Shown here piece after piece: positions 50,452 through 61,930 of a DNA stretch of 64,000 bases. Made by a program: the position numbers and the translations under genes. This DNA comes from Kitasatospora sp. MAA4. Lineage in GTDB: Bacteria > Actinomycetota > Actinomycetes > Streptomycetales > Streptomycetaceae. The notes under the pieces are model-generated. The model saw only the letters and a list, made by a program, of their open reading frames with translations. It was not told the DNA's origin and made no database searches. Position 1 is the first letter of the stretch; each line of letters opens with the position of its first letter. The stretch lies in NCBI RefSeq assembly GCF_029893355.1, contig NZ_JARZAI010000036.1, positions 1 to 64,000 on the forward strand, in the 5' to 3' direction.

Positions 50452-52965
50452 TCAGCTGCCGAGCGGGAGTTCGAGTTCGGCCCAGACCACCTTGCCGTCC
50501 TTGACCGGGCGGCTGCCCCAGCGGTGGGCCAGCTCGTTGACCAGGGCCATCCCGCGCCCGCCCTCGTCCTGGGAGCCGAACGGGCGCAGCCGGGGCGCCG
50601 TCCCGGCGGAGTCGGCGACCTCCATGGTCAGCCCGCGGTCGCGGAAGAGCCGCAGCCGGCGCGGCTCCCCCGCGTGCACCAGCGCGTTCGTCACCAGCTC
50701 GCTGACCAGCAGCTCGGCGAAGTCCGCCAGCGGGGACAGGCCCCAGGCGGCGAGGGTGGCGCGGGTGAAGCGGCGGGCCAGTGCGGGCGCCCGCTCCTCG
50801 TCGATCAGCGACAGCGTGGCGATCCGGTCGCCCGGCACCGGCAGCGCCCGCGCCATGATCATCGCGATGTCGTCCTCGGAGCCGCCACGGACCAGGCTGG
50901 TGACCACGGCGTCGCAGTGCGCCTCCAGGGTGCGGCCGCGCTCGGCGAGGGTGCGGCGCAGCGCGTCGATGCCCTCGTCGATGTCCTGGCCGCGGCGCTC
51001 CACCAGGCCGTCCGTGTAGAGCGTGAGGATGCCGCCCTCGGGCAGGGTGAACTCGATGTTCTCGAAGGCCACCCCGCCGACCCCCAGCGGGACGCCGGCC
51101 GGCGGCGTCAGCACCCGCGCGCTGCCGTCCGGGGCCATCACCACCGGCGGCAGGTGGCCGGCGCTGGAGAGCGTGCAGCTGCGGTCCACCGGGTCGTAGA
51201 CCGCGCAGACGCAGGTGGCGAACTGGCCCTCGCCGATGCCGGTGGCGGTCTCGTCGAGCCGGGTCAGCACCTGGGCGGGCAGCATGTCCAGGGTGGCCAG
51301 GGTGCGGGCGACGGTGCGCAGTTGGCCCATCGTGGCGGCGGCCCGGATGCCGTGGCCCATCACGTCGCCGACCACCAGCGCGACCCGTCCGCAGGACAGC
51401 GGCACGACGTCGAACCAGTCGCCGCCGACCTCGCTGACCACGCTGCTGGGCAGGTAGCGGTAGGCGATCTCCAGGCCGAGGGTGCGGTGGATCTCCTGCG
51501 GCAGCAGGCTGCGCTGGAGGGTGAGCGCGGTCTCCCGCTCGCGCCGGTAGAGCCGGGCGTTGTCCATCGAGACGGCGGTGCGGGCCACCAGCTCCTCGGC
51601 GAGCGAGACGTCCCCGTCGTTGAACGGCTCCGGATTGCGGATCCGGATGAACTCGGCGCCGCCCAGCACCTTGCCGCGGGCCATCAGCGGCACCAGCAGG
51701 TAGGAGTGGACGCCCTCCGCGATGGCCGGGCCGACCCGCTCCGGCTTGGCGGCCAGGCTGCGCAGCGTCGGTTCGTCCAGATGGGGGATCACCAGCGGGC
51801 GCCCGCTGCGCAGCGTCCTGGTGTACATCCGGTGCGAGTCGAAGGCGGAGGTCTCGCCCACCGCGTCGGCCAGCAGCGAGACCCGCGACTCGTACGCCTC
51901 GCCGGAGGCCACCGCGCGCAGCTCGACGCCCTGGTCCGGCGCGAGCAGGCCGGGCTCCTCGCCCTGAAGCACCGGGTCCAGCAGGTCGACGGTGGCGAAG
52001 TCGGCGAACCGCGGGACCACCGCCTCGACCAGCTCCTCGGCGGTGCGCTTGAGGTCCAGCGTGGTGCCGATCCTGGCGGTGGCAGCGGCCAGCATCGCCA
52101 GCCGGTCCTGGGCCCGGGAGGCCCGCGCCTCGGCCTGGTAGCGCGCGGTGACGTCGATGATCGAGGAGCTGACGCCGAGCACCCGGCCCGAGGAGTCCTC
52201 CAGGCGGAAGTACGAGGCCGACCAGGCCCGGTCCCGGCGCGGGTCGCCGGGAGTGCGGCCGTGCGAGCGGGCGTCCACCACCGGCACGCCCGAGGCCAGC
52301 ACGTGGCGCATCACCGCCTCGATCTCGGCGGCGTTCAGCCCCGGCAGCACCGCGTCCATCCGGCGGCCCAGGTGCGCCTCGACGGACAGCCCGTTGATCC
52401 GGGCCAGCGCCTCGTTGAGCCGCACGAAGCGCAGCTCGGTGTCGTAGACCGCCATGCCGATCGGGGACTGGGTGAAGAAGCCGTCCAGCACGGCGAGGTC
52501 CGCCTCGACCTGGCGCAGCGCCCGGACGTCCGAACCGGTGGCCAGTACCAGCGGGCGGCCCTGCGGGCCGTCGATGCCGTACGTGCGGAACTCCAGCTCA
52601 ACCTGGTGGCCGTCGCGGTGGCGAACCGGGAAGACCCCGGACCAGCGGCGGCCGACCAGGATGCGCTGGTAGAGGGCGAGCACCTCGTCGCGGTTCTCGG
52701 GGCGGACGAGCAGCGGAGCCGCGAAGTGGCCGACGATCTCGTCGGCGGTCCAGCCGAGCAGCTGTTCGGCGTCCTCGCTCCAGTGCAGGACGCGGCCCTC
52801 GCCGTCCAGCAGGGCGGTGGCGAGCGGGACCAGCCGGTGGCCGTCCAGCCGGGCGGGGGCGATGTCGGGCGGCTCGGCGGCGTCGAGGTGCTCGCGGTCC
52901 TCGGCGTCGGGGCCGTCCGCGCTGTGCTCCCCCTCGGACGGGGAGCCGGTGTCTGGTGCGTGCAT
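50452..52965 (-). CDS. PAS-PAS-GAF-SpoIIE-HATPase signalling phosphatase
   Basis: An 837-residue cytoplasmic sensor. Order: PAS ~45-155 (ALLDGEGRVLHWSEDAEQLLGW), PAS ~160-275 (SPIGMAVYDTELRFVRLNEALA), GAF ~290-465 (ATARIGTTLDLKRTAEELVEAVVPRF), SpoIIE PP2C ~500-695 (VSEVGGDWFDVVPL, VVGDVMGHGIRAA, LTLYTDGLVERR) and a C-terminal HATPase_c ~715-835 (ELLVSELVTNALVHAG, DEGGRGMALVNELAHRWG). Such proteins act like RsbU/RsbW fusions controlling sigma factors via anti-sigma antagonists. It stands alone on the minus strand. Confidence 0.92.
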   Translation of the reverse strand: MHAPDTGSPSEGEHSADGPDAEDREHLDAAEPPDIAPARLDGHRLVPLATALLDGEGRVLHWSEDAEQLLGWTADEIVGHFAAPLLVRPENRDEVLALYQRILVGRRWSGVFPVRHRDGHQVELEFRTYGIDGPQGRPLVLATGSDVRALRQVEADLAVLDGFFTQSPIGMAVYDTELRFVRLNEALARINGLSVEAHLGRRMDAVLPGLNAAEIEAVMRHVLASGVPVVDARSHGRTPGDPRRDRAWSASYFRLEDSSGRVLGVSSSIIDVTARYQAEARASRAQDRLAMLAAATARIGTTLDLKRTAEELVEAVVPRFADFATVDLLDPVLQGEEPGLLAPDQGVELRAVASGEAYESRVSLLADAVGETSAFDSHRMYTRTLRSGRPLVIPHLDEPTLRSLAAKPERVGPAIAEGVHSYLLVPLMARGKVLGGAEFIRIRNPEPFNDGDVSLAEELVARTAVSMDNARLYRRERETALTLQRSLLPQEIHRTLGLEIAYRYLPSSVVSEVGGDWFDVVPLSCGRVALVVGDVMGHGIRAAATMGQLRTVARTLATLDMLPAQVLTRLDETATGIGEGQFATCVCAVYDPVDRSCTLSSAGHLPPVVMAPDGSARVLTPPAGVPLGVGGVAFENIEFTLPEGGILTLYTDGLVERRGQDIDEGIDALRRTLAERGRTLEAHCDAVVTSLVRGGSEDDIAMIMARALPVPGDRIATLSLIDEERAPALARRFTRATLAAWGLSPLADFAELLVSELVTNALVHAGEPRRLRLFRDRGLTMEVADSAGTAPRLRPFGSQDEGGRGMALVNELAHRWGSRPVKDGKVVWAELELPLGS

Positions 52966-53084
52966 GGTCTGGAAACCACCCCGGTTACGTCCCTAGGTGC
53001 TCGTGGTACCCAGACTGCCCGGACATCGGCACGGCGGCGACCGCGCGCCACCGGGCCGTCGCCTCGGCGCGGAGGTCGGTCCCG

Positions 53085-54647
53085 TCAGCGGGGAGGGTAG
53101 AGCGAGTAGGAGGGGAAGTTGCCGTAGAGCTTCTCGTCCGGGCCCTCCGGGCCGAAGGTGACCGCCTGGACCAGCAGGTCGCCGCCGACGAAGGCGCCCT
53201 TCCAGGAGGCGCCGAGCCCGCCGAAGACCTCCTCGCGGTCGCCGCGGCTGCGCGGCTTGTTGATGCCGACCTTGAAGGCCAGCAGGTCGGGGGCGACCCG
53301 CGCGGCGAAGTCGAGGTCGTCGGTGGCGAGTGAGGCGACCAGCGAGCCGTTGCCCGCGTTCATCGCGGCCAGCAGCTCGGACTCGGTGTCGACCAGCAGG
53401 ATCGAGTCCAGCGGGCCGAACGGCTCGGAGTGGTGCAGCGCCCAGCTGGCGGGCGGGTTGAGCACGCAGGACGGCGCGATGTAGGCGTCCAGCGACTGGT
53501 CGGGCAGGAAGTCGGGCAGGAAGGAGCCCGCCGCCAGGTCCCCGCGGTGCAGCGGGATGCCGCGGGCGGCGATCGCGGCGTCGAAGTGCGCGCGCAGCTC
53601 GGCGGCCTTGGCCGCGTGGATGACCGGGCCGAAGTCGAGGGCGGGGAACTCGTCCGCCGGGTCGGCGACGGCCAGCGGGTGGCCGAAGCGCAGGGAGGCC
53701 AGGACCGCCAGGTAGGTGTCCAGGAAGGCCGGGAAGAGCGCGCGCTGGACCACATAGCGGGGGTAGGCGGTGCAGCGCTGCTTGGCGTACTCGAAGCCCT
53801 TGCGCAGGTGCGCCGCCAGGGTCGGCCAGTCGCTGTAGTCCCAGACGCCCCAGGTGTTCAGCCCCTCCTGCTCCAGGAAGTGGCGGCGGCCCAGGTCGGC
53901 CAGCGCGGTGGCCGCCCGGCGCCCGTTGGCGCGGCCGCCGACGAAGGCCAGCGCGCCCAGGCCCGGGGCCTGCACCAGGGCGTCCGCCAGGCTGCTGCCC
54001 TGGCCGGAGAGCAGCGTCACGGGCAGACCCGCGCGGCGCATCAGGGCGTGCGCGAGCGTGAGGCAGTGGAACCCGCCCTGGGACGGCGTCTTGGCCACCA
54101 CCGCGTTGCCCGCCAGCACCTGGACCAGCTCCGCGTGCACCTGGACGCTCATCGGGTAGTTCCAGCTCGCGATGTTGGAGACCGGTCCGGGCAGCGGCAC
54201 CCGGCCCGCCGACTGGCGGTCGATGTTCTCCAGGTACCAGCGCACGCCGTCCAGCGCCCGGTCCACGTCCGCGCAGGCCAGCCGCCAGGGCTTGCCGATC
54301 TCCCAGACCAGCAGCAGGGCGAGCAGGTCCCGGTGCTCGGCCAGCGACTCCACCGCGGCGAGCACCCGCGCCTTGCGCTCGTCCAGCGGGACCGCGCCCC
54401 AGCGGCCGTGCTCGGCGATCGCGAAGGCCACCGCGCGGTGCGCCTCGTCGACGTCGATCCGCGGCGGGCCGGGGATCTCGGTGCCGTCCAGCGGGGTGGT
54501 CGCCTCGCCCGGCGTGCCCACCGGCCGCCACTCGCCCCTGACCAGGTTCAGCAGGCGGTCCGAAGTGAACGCCTCCGGGGCGGCGCGCACGCAGCGTGCG
54601 TAGGTGTCGGACCAGGACGTGCCGGACTTGAGCCGCAGAACTGTCAT
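53085..54647 (-). CDS. Aldehyde dehydrogenase
   Basis: A 520-residue ALDH-fold enzyme. Seen: SNIASWNYPMSVQVHAELVQVLAGNAVVAKTPSQGG (cofactor-binding), GRRHFLEQEGLNTWG (catalytic Glu region), YAKQRCTAYPRYVVQ (catalytic Cys), and PFGPLDSILLV. An N-terminal ~110-residue extension is longer than usual for ALDHs. It likely oxidises an aldehyde to an acid. It follows TetR and may belong to the same catabolic set as the acyl-CoA genes. Confidence 0.87.
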   Translation of the reverse strand: MTVLRLKSGTSWSDTYARCVRAAPEAFTSDRLLNLVRGEWRPVGTPGEATTPLDGTEIPGPPRIDVDEAHRAVAFAIAEHGRWGAVPLDERKARVLAAVESLAEHRDLLALLLVWEIGKPWRLACADVDRALDGVRWYLENIDRQSAGRVPLPGPVSNIASWNYPMSVQVHAELVQVLAGNAVVAKTPSQGGFHCLTLAHALMRRAGLPVTLLSGQGSSLADALVQAPGLGALAFVGGRANGRRAATALADLGRRHFLEQEGLNTWGVWDYSDWPTLAAHLRKGFEYAKQRCTAYPRYVVQRALFPAFLDTYLAVLASLRFGHPLAVADPADEFPALDFGPVIHAAKAAELRAHFDAAIAARGIPLHRGDLAAGSFLPDFLPDQSLDAYIAPSCVLNPPASWALHHSEPFGPLDSILLVDTESELLAAMNAGNGSLVASLATDDLDFAARVAPDLLAFKVGINKPRSRGDREEVFGGLGASWKGAFVGGDLLVQAVTFGPEGPDEKLYGNFPSYSLYPPR

Positions 54648-54723
54648 GGTGCGTGCCTCCGGTCAGGACGGGGTGGCGTGCCTCCTGTTCATGGTCGCCC
54701 CAAACGGTGTCCGGCGGGCGAAG

Positions 54724-55350
54724 CTAGGGCTTCCGTGCAGTGGCTGCCGCGTGCAGGGCGGCGTCGAGCTGGCGGGCCCACTGGCGGACGACGCCGGAGC
54801 GGCGGGCGCCGTCGTCGGTGAGCAGGTTCGCCAGGCCCAGGCCGCGGGCCAGGTCCAGGGTCGCCTGGACGCTCTCCCGCACGCCCGGGGCGCTCTCGTC
54901 CGCGCCGAGGAACTCCACCGCGGCGCGGTGCGACTCCCGGCCGACCCGGTTCTCCAGCGCGACGATCCGCTCCCGCAGCGGCTCCTCGGTGGCAGCGGCC
55001 ACCCAGAGCTGGAGGGCGGCGCGGAAGAGCGGGCCGGTGTAGAGGCGGACGATCAGGTCGACCACCGCCTCGGTGCGGGCCGGGCCAAGCGGCGGCAGCT
55101 CGCCGGTGTCCGCGCGGACGGCGGCCAGCCGCTCGACCGTGACGTGCTCGACGGCGGCGGTGAACAGGTCCTCGCGGGTCGGGAAGTGGTGCTGCGCGGC
55201 GCCCCGGGTCACGCCGGCCCGTTCGGCCACCACGGTGACGGTGCTGCCGTTCCAGCCCAGCTCGGCCAGGCACTCCACGGCCGCCTCCAGCAGTCGGCGG
55301 CGGGTGGCTCGGCTGCGGTCCTGCTGGGGGGTGCGGGCGGCGGTGGTCAT
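54724..55350 (-). CDS. TetR-family regulator of the acyl-CoA catabolic set
   Basis: A 208-residue TetR protein. HTH: LLEAAVECLAELGWNGSTVTVVAERAGVTRGAAQHHFPTREDLFTAAVEHV; the C-terminal domain resembles the TetR_C_33 type. It lies between the acyl-CoA ligase and the aldehyde dehydrogenase genes on the same strand, so it probably controls this set; a candidate operator lies at 63714. Confidence 0.9.
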   Translation of the reverse strand: MTTAARTPQQDRSRATRRRLLEAAVECLAELGWNGSTVTVVAERAGVTRGAAQHHFPTREDLFTAAVEHVTVERLAAVRADTGELPPLGPARTEAVVDLIVRLYTGPLFRAALQLWVAAATEEPLRERIVALENRVGRESHRAAVEFLGADESAPGVRESVQATLDLARGLGLANLLTDDGARRSGVVRQWARQLDAALHAAATARKP

Positions 55351-55453
55351 CGGTGGTGCGCTCCGGTCCGTACGGGGGCTGTCCGGGTCCTCGGCCCGGC
55401 CACCGTGATCCTCGCAGACGGCGGCCGGGCGGCGGGCATGGTAAGCGCGCTGG

Positions 55454-57052
55454 TCAGCGGGTGCGCAGCTCGCGGCGCAGGATCTTGCCGGCCGCCGACT
55501 TCGGCACGGCGTCCAGGAACTCCACCGCGCGGACCTTCTTGTACGGCGCCACCTGGCCGGCCACGAACTCGATCACCTCGGCCTCGGTGAGCGCGCTGCC
55601 CGCGCTGCGCACCACGAAGGCCTTCGGCCGTTCGGTGCCGTCCGGGCCGGTGACGCCTATGACGGCCGCGTCCACCACCTGCGGGTGGGTCAGCAGCAGC
55701 GCCTCCAGCTCGGCGGGTGCCACCTGGTAGCCCTTGTACTTGATCAACTCCTTGACCCGGTCGACGACATGCAGGTAGCCGCGCTCGTCGACCCGGCCGA
55801 CGTCCCCGGTGTGCAGCCAGCCGTCGGCGTCGATCATCGCGTCGGTCTCGCCCTGGCGGCCGAAGTAGCCCTTCATCACCTGCGGTCCGCGGAACAGGAG
55901 TTCGCCCGTCGCGTCGACGCCGAGGTCGTGGTCCGAACCGTCCAGGGCGACCACCTTCAACTCGGTGGAGGCGATCAGCCTGCCGACCGAACCGGGCGAG
56001 GGCGTCGGGTCGTCCAGCGGCACCAGGTGGGTGACCGGGGAGAGTTCGGTCATGCCGTAGCCCTGCCGGACGGAGTCCAGGCCGAGCCGGGCGGCGCAGG
56101 CCGCGGCCAGCGAGGCGTCCAGCGGGGCGGCGGCGCTCAGCACGTAGCGCACCGAGGAGAGGTCGAACCGGTCCACCAGCGGGTGCTTGGCCAGCGCCAG
56201 CACGATCGGCGGGGCGACGAACAGGCCCTCCACGCGTTGGTCCTGGATGGTGCGCAGGAACTGCTCCAGGTCGAAGCGGGGCAGCACCACGATGGTGGAG
56301 CCGGCGCGCAGCGGGCGGTTGAGCAGGGCGGTGAGCCCGTAGATGTGGAAGAACGGCAGGACGGCGATGATCCGCTCGCCCGGCTCGGGGCTGTGCAGCG
56401 CGTCGACCTGCGCGAGGTTCGTGGCGATCGAACGGTGGGTGAGCATCACGCCCTTGGGCAGGCCGGTGGTGCCGCTGGAGTAGGGCAGCACCGCCACGTC
56501 GGAGCCGGGGTCGATGGAGACCTCGGGCTCCGCAGCGGTGCAGGCGAGCAGGTCGGCCAGCGAGCGGTGGCCGGACTGCCGTTGTTCCACGTCTACGGTC
56601 TGACGGTCGCAGGTGATGATCTCGCGGATCTCGATGCCGTCCTTGGCCAGCTCCGCGACCGCGGCCAGCGAGACCGGCAGCAGGGCCGAGGCGGTGATGA
56701 TCCAGCGCGCGCCGCTGTCCCGCAGCTGCTCGGCCAGCTCGCCCGGGGTGGCGAGCGAGCTGACCGTCGTCACGGTGGCGCCGGCCCTGGTACAGCCGTA
56801 GAAGGCGAGGGGGTAGGCGATCGAGTTGGGGCTGTGCAGCGCGACCACGTCGCCCTGGCGCAGTCCGGCCTCGGCCAGTCCGGCGGCGACCCGGCCGACC
56901 GAGGCGGCGAGTTCGGCGTAGCCGATGCTCTCCCCGGTCACCCCGTCGACCAGGGCCGGCAGGTCACCGAAGCGGGCGGCCCCGCCGAGCACCGCCTGGT
57001 CGATCGGCAGGTCGAGGGCGGGAACGTCGGGGTACACGCTGCGGAACACCAT
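55454..57052 (-). CDS. 4-coumarate-CoA ligase-like acyl-CoA synthetase
   Basis: A 532-residue adenylate-forming ligase. Seen: VLPYSSGTTGLPKGVMLTH (P-loop), GYGMTELSPVTHL (A5-type), TGELLFRGPQVMKGYFGR, TGDVGRVDERGYLHVVDRVKELIKYKG, and the C-terminal PKSAAGKILRREL catalytic lysine. It activates an aromatic or branched acid to CoA. Separated by 69 bp and a hairpin from the upstream acyl-CoA dehydrogenase gene. Confidence 0.92.
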   Translation of the reverse strand: MVFRSVYPDVPALDLPIDQAVLGGAARFGDLPALVDGVTGESIGYAELAASVGRVAAGLAEAGLRQGDVVALHSPNSIAYPLAFYGCTRAGATVTTVSSLATPGELAEQLRDSGARWIITASALLPVSLAAVAELAKDGIEIREIITCDRQTVDVEQRQSGHRSLADLLACTAAEPEVSIDPGSDVAVLPYSSGTTGLPKGVMLTHRSIATNLAQVDALHSPEPGERIIAVLPFFHIYGLTALLNRPLRAGSTIVVLPRFDLEQFLRTIQDQRVEGLFVAPPIVLALAKHPLVDRFDLSSVRYVLSAAAPLDASLAAACAARLGLDSVRQGYGMTELSPVTHLVPLDDPTPSPGSVGRLIASTELKVVALDGSDHDLGVDATGELLFRGPQVMKGYFGRQGETDAMIDADGWLHTGDVGRVDERGYLHVVDRVKELIKYKGYQVAPAELEALLLTHPQVVDAAVIGVTGPDGTERPKAFVVRSAGSALTEAEVIEFVAGQVAPYKKVRAVEFLDAVPKSAAGKILRRELRTR

Positions 57053-57080
57053 GAGGACTCCTGCGGGTTGGGAGTGTGGC

Positions 57081-57108
57081 GGATGCCCAGGTTGCTACCC
57101 GGGCATCC
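57081..57108 (-). terminator. Hairpin between the acyl-CoA dehydrogenase and ligase genes
   Basis: GGATGCCC (57081-57088) pairs with GGGCATCC (57101-57108), with a further GGT/ACC pairing inside. It lies 14 nt past the dehydrogenase stop at 57122 (minus strand). It may end or attenuate the first four genes of the operon. Confidence 0.5.
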
Positions 57109-57121
57109 AGTGGCCCACGCG

Positions 57122-58303
57122 TCAGTACGAGCGCGGCAGCCCCAGGGTGTGCTGCGCCACGTAGTTGAGGATCATCTCCCGGCTGACCGGGGCCACCCGG
57201 CCGACCCGGGTGGCGGCGATCAGGGCGGCCAGCCCGTACTCCTGGCTCAGTCCGTTGCCGCCCAGGGTCTGCACGGCCTGGTCCACGGTGCGGCAAGCCA
57301 CCTCGCCGGAGGCGTACTTGGCCATGTTGGCCGCCTCGCCGGCCGCCAGGTCGTCACCGCCGTCGTACAGGGCGGCGGCCTTGCGCATCATCAGGCGGGC
57401 GAGCTCGATCTCGATGGCGCACTGCGCCAGCGGGTGGGCCAGGCCCTGGTGGGCGCCGATCGGGGTGTCCCAGACGGTCCGCGTCTTCGCGTACTCCACC
57501 GCGGTGTTGAGCGCCTGCCGGGCCACTCCGAGTGAGAAGGCGGCGGTCATGATCCGCTCGGGATTCAGGCCCGCGAAGAGCTGGAGCAGGCCGGCGTTCT
57601 CGTCGCCGACCAGCGCGTCGGCCGGCAGCCGGACGTCGTCGATGAAGACCTGGAACTGCTTCTCGGGCGAGACGAGTTCCATCGGGATCGGACGGTACTC
57701 GAAGCCCGGCGTCTCGCGCGGGACGATGAACAGGGCGGGCTTGAGCTTGCCGGTGCGGGCGTCGGCGGTGCGGCCCACCACCAGCACCGCGTCCGAGCCG
57801 TCGATGCCGGAGATGAAGACCTTGCGGCCGTTCAACACCCAGTCTTCGCCGTCGCGGTGGGCGATGGTGGAGAGCCGGTGCGAGTTGGAGCCGGCCTCGG
57901 GCTCGGTGATGGCGAAGGCCATCCGGCGGGTGCCGTCGGCCAGACCGGGCAGCCACTGCTGCTTCTGGGCGTCGGTGCCGAACCGGGCGAGGATCGTGCC
58001 GCAGATCGCCGGCGAGACCACCAGCATCAGCAACGGGCAACCCACTGTGCCGAGTTCCTCCAACACGATGGCGAGGTCGGCCACCCCGCCGCCACCGCCG
58101 CCGTACTCCTCGGGCAGGTTGACCCCGAGGTAGCCCAACTTACCTGCCTCTGCCCAGAGTTCGTCGGTCTGCTCGCCGGCCCGGGCCTTGGCCAGAAAGT
58201 AGGTCGAGCCGTAGCGGCGACCCAGGTCGCCGACGGCCTGGCGGAGCGCGATGCGCTCGGGGGTCTCGATCAGCGGGCTCTCGGTGGTGCGCGGTGCGGA
58301 CAT
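57122..58303 (-). CDS. Acyl-CoA dehydrogenase
   Basis: A 393-residue FAD-dependent dehydrogenase. Seen: LGYLGVNLPEEYGGGGGGVADLAIVLEELG, AFAITEPEAGSNSHRLSTIA (FAD/substrate), FQVFIDDVRLPADALVGDENAG, VWDTPIGAHQGLAHPLAQCAIEIE, and QTLGGNGLSQEYGLAALI near the catalytic glutamate region. It forms an alpha,beta-unsaturated acyl-CoA. The ATG at 58303 has GGGAGG 8 nt upstream; the reading frame continues to 59404 but that part is a shadow of the biotin carboxylase gene. Confidence 0.94.
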   Translation of the reverse strand: MSAPRTTESPLIETPERIALRQAVGDLGRRYGSTYFLAKARAGEQTDELWAEAGKLGYLGVNLPEEYGGGGGGVADLAIVLEELGTVGCPLLMLVVSPAICGTILARFGTDAQKQQWLPGLADGTRRMAFAITEPEAGSNSHRLSTIAHRDGEDWVLNGRKVFISGIDGSDAVLVVGRTADARTGKLKPALFIVPRETPGFEYRPIPMELVSPEKQFQVFIDDVRLPADALVGDENAGLLQLFAGLNPERIMTAAFSLGVARQALNTAVEYAKTRTVWDTPIGAHQGLAHPLAQCAIEIELARLMMRKAAALYDGGDDLAAGEAANMAKYASGEVACRTVDQAVQTLGGNGLSQEYGLAALIAATRVGRVAPVSREMILNYVAQHTLGLPRSY

Positions 58304-58338
58304 GTCCGGTCCTCCCGGGCTTGAAGGGGTTGTGCAGG

Positions 58339-60279
58339 CTATTGGTCGGAAGCCTCGACGACGGCGAGCACGGCGCCCAGTTCGACCTGCTGACCGGCGA
58401 CGGCCCGCAGTTCGGTCACCGTGCCGTCCTGCGGGGCGACCACCTGGTGCTCCATCTTCATCGCCTCCAGCCAGAGCAGCGGGTGGCCCGCGCTGACGCG
58501 GTCGCCGACGGCGACCGCGAGCCGGACCACGGTGCCCGGCATCGGCGCGAGCAACGCGCCTGGCGCGTGCTGCTGTTGCGGCTCCGGGAAGCGCGGCAGC
58601 GCGGTCAGCGCGACCGCGCCGGCGGCGCCGTCGATCTGCACGGCGCTGCCGTAGCGGGCGACGTGCAGGGTGCGGCGCAGTCCGTCCAGCTCCAGGACCA
58701 CCTGGTCCGGCGCTGCGCTCAGCAACCGCACGTCCGGCTGGCCCTCGACCCGCAGGCCGTCCCTGGTCAGCCGGTAGCGGACCTCCAACTCGCCGCCGTC
58801 CGCCGAGAGATAGCGCTTCACCTGGGACTGGGAGGGCAGGTTGCGCCAGCCCGAGGGAAGCACCGACGGGCGGGTGGCCGCGTCGGCCAGGGCGGCGGCC
58901 AGCGCGGCCAGCGGCAGCAGGCGCTTGTCCTGCGGCCCGGCGAGCAGGTCCGCCGCGTGCTCGGGGAGGAAGCCGGTGTGCACCCGGCCGGCCAGGAAGG
59001 CCGGATGGCGCAGCGTGCGGACCAGCAACTCCCGGTTGGTGACCAGCCCGTGGATCCTGGCGCGGTCGAGCGCGGCGGCCAGCCGTCGGGCGGCGGCGGC
59101 GCGGGTCGGCGCCCAGGCGATCACCTTGGCGAGCATCGCGTCGTAGTGGATGCCCACGGTCGTGCCGTCCACGACACCCGCGTCCACCCGCAACCCGGCC
59201 GGCTCGCCGGTGGGTTGGAAAGGCGAACCGTCCAGCTCGAAGCGGTGCAGGGTGCCGGTCTGCGGCTGCCACTCCTGGGCCGGGTCCTCTGCGTACAGGC
59301 GTGCCTCGATCGCGTGGCCGCGCACCGGCGGCGGTGCGGCGGCCAGCATCCCGCCCTCCGCCACCTCCAGTTGCAGGGCCACCAGGTCGAGTCCGGTGAC
59401 GCATTCGGTGACCGGGTGCTCGACCTGGAGGCGGGTGTTCATCTCCAGGAAGAAGAACCGCCCGTCCGGCGCGAGCAGGAACTCCACGGTTCCGGCGCCG
59501 GTGTAGCCGATCGCGCGGGCCGCTGCCGTTGCAGCCGAGGACAGTTCGGCGCGCAGCGCCTCGTCCAGGCCGGGCGCCGGGGCCTCCTCCAGCACCTTCT
59601 GGTGCCGGCGCTGGAGCGAGCAGTCGCGCTCGCCGAGCGCCCAGACCGTGCCGTGCGCATCCGCGAGCACCTGCACCTCGACGTGCCGGCCGGTGGGCAG
59701 GTACGGCTCGCAGAACACCTCGCCGGAGCCGAAGGCGGCCGCCGCCTCGGCCTGCGCCGCCGCCAACTCACCCGGTAGGTCGGCCAGTCGACGGACCACC
59801 CGCATGCCGCGTCCGCCTCCACCGGCGGCCGCCTTCACCAGCAGCGGGAGGTCCGCCTCGGTGGCCTGCGCCGGATCGACCGCGCCCAGCACCGGGACCC
59901 CGGCCGCGGCCATCAGCCGCTTGGCCGCGGTCTTGGAGCCCATCGCGGCCATCGCGTGCGGCGGCGGCCCGACCCAGGTCAGCCCGGCGTCGAGCACCGC
60001 CTGCGCGAACGCCGGGTCCTCGGAGAGGAAGCCGTAGCCCGGGTGGACGGCGTCGGCCCCGGCGTCCAGGGCGGCGCGCACCAGCAGGTCCGCCCGCAGG
60101 TAGGTGTCGGCGGGCGCCGCGCCCGGCAGCCGTACGGCGGTGTCGGCCTCGCGGACGTGCGGGGCGTGCGCGTCCGGGTCCGAGTGCACCGCCACCGTGG
60201 CGATGCCGAGGTCGCGGCAGGTGCGGAAGACCCGCCGGGCGATCTCCGCCCGGTTGGCGACCAGCAGGGTAGTGATCAT
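58339..60279 (-). CDS. Acyl-CoA carboxylase alpha subunit (biotin carboxylase/BCCP)
   Basis: A 646-residue alpha subunit. N-terminal ATP-grasp biotin carboxylase: LVANRAEIARRVFRT, VHPGYGFLSEDPAFA, KAAAGGGGRGMRVV (ATP loop), EMNTRLQVEHPVTECV. C-terminal BCCP: VSAGHPLLWLEAMKMEHQVV with biotinyl lysine in AMKM near residue 613. Works with the carboxyltransferase encoded just upstream to carboxylate an enoyl- or acyl-CoA. Confidence 0.95.
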   Translation of the reverse strand: MITTLLVANRAEIARRVFRTCRDLGIATVAVHSDPDAHAPHVREADTAVRLPGAAPADTYLRADLLVRAALDAGADAVHPGYGFLSEDPAFAQAVLDAGLTWVGPPPHAMAAMGSKTAAKRLMAAAGVPVLGAVDPAQATEADLPLLVKAAAGGGGRGMRVVRRLADLPGELAAAQAEAAAAFGSGEVFCEPYLPTGRHVEVQVLADAHGTVWALGERDCSLQRRHQKVLEEAPAPGLDEALRAELSSAATAAARAIGYTGAGTVEFLLAPDGRFFFLEMNTRLQVEHPVTECVTGLDLVALQLEVAEGGMLAAAPPPVRGHAIEARLYAEDPAQEWQPQTGTLHRFELDGSPFQPTGEPAGLRVDAGVVDGTTVGIHYDAMLAKVIAWAPTRAAAARRLAAALDRARIHGLVTNRELLVRTLRHPAFLAGRVHTGFLPEHAADLLAGPQDKRLLPLAALAAALADAATRPSVLPSGWRNLPSQSQVKRYLSADGGELEVRYRLTRDGLRVEGQPDVRLLSAAPDQVVLELDGLRRTLHVARYGSAVQIDGAAGAVALTALPRFPEPQQQHAPGALLAPMPGTVVRLAVAVGDRVSAGHPLLWLEAMKMEHQVVAPQDGTVTELRAVAGQQVELGAVLAVVEASDQ

Positions 60280-60331
60280 CCGATGCTTCCTGTTCTCCGT
60301 ATCGGGTCGGCGGTGTCCATGAGCCCGGTCG

Positions 60332-61926
<1,595 letters not shown>

Positions 61927-61930
<4 letters not shown>
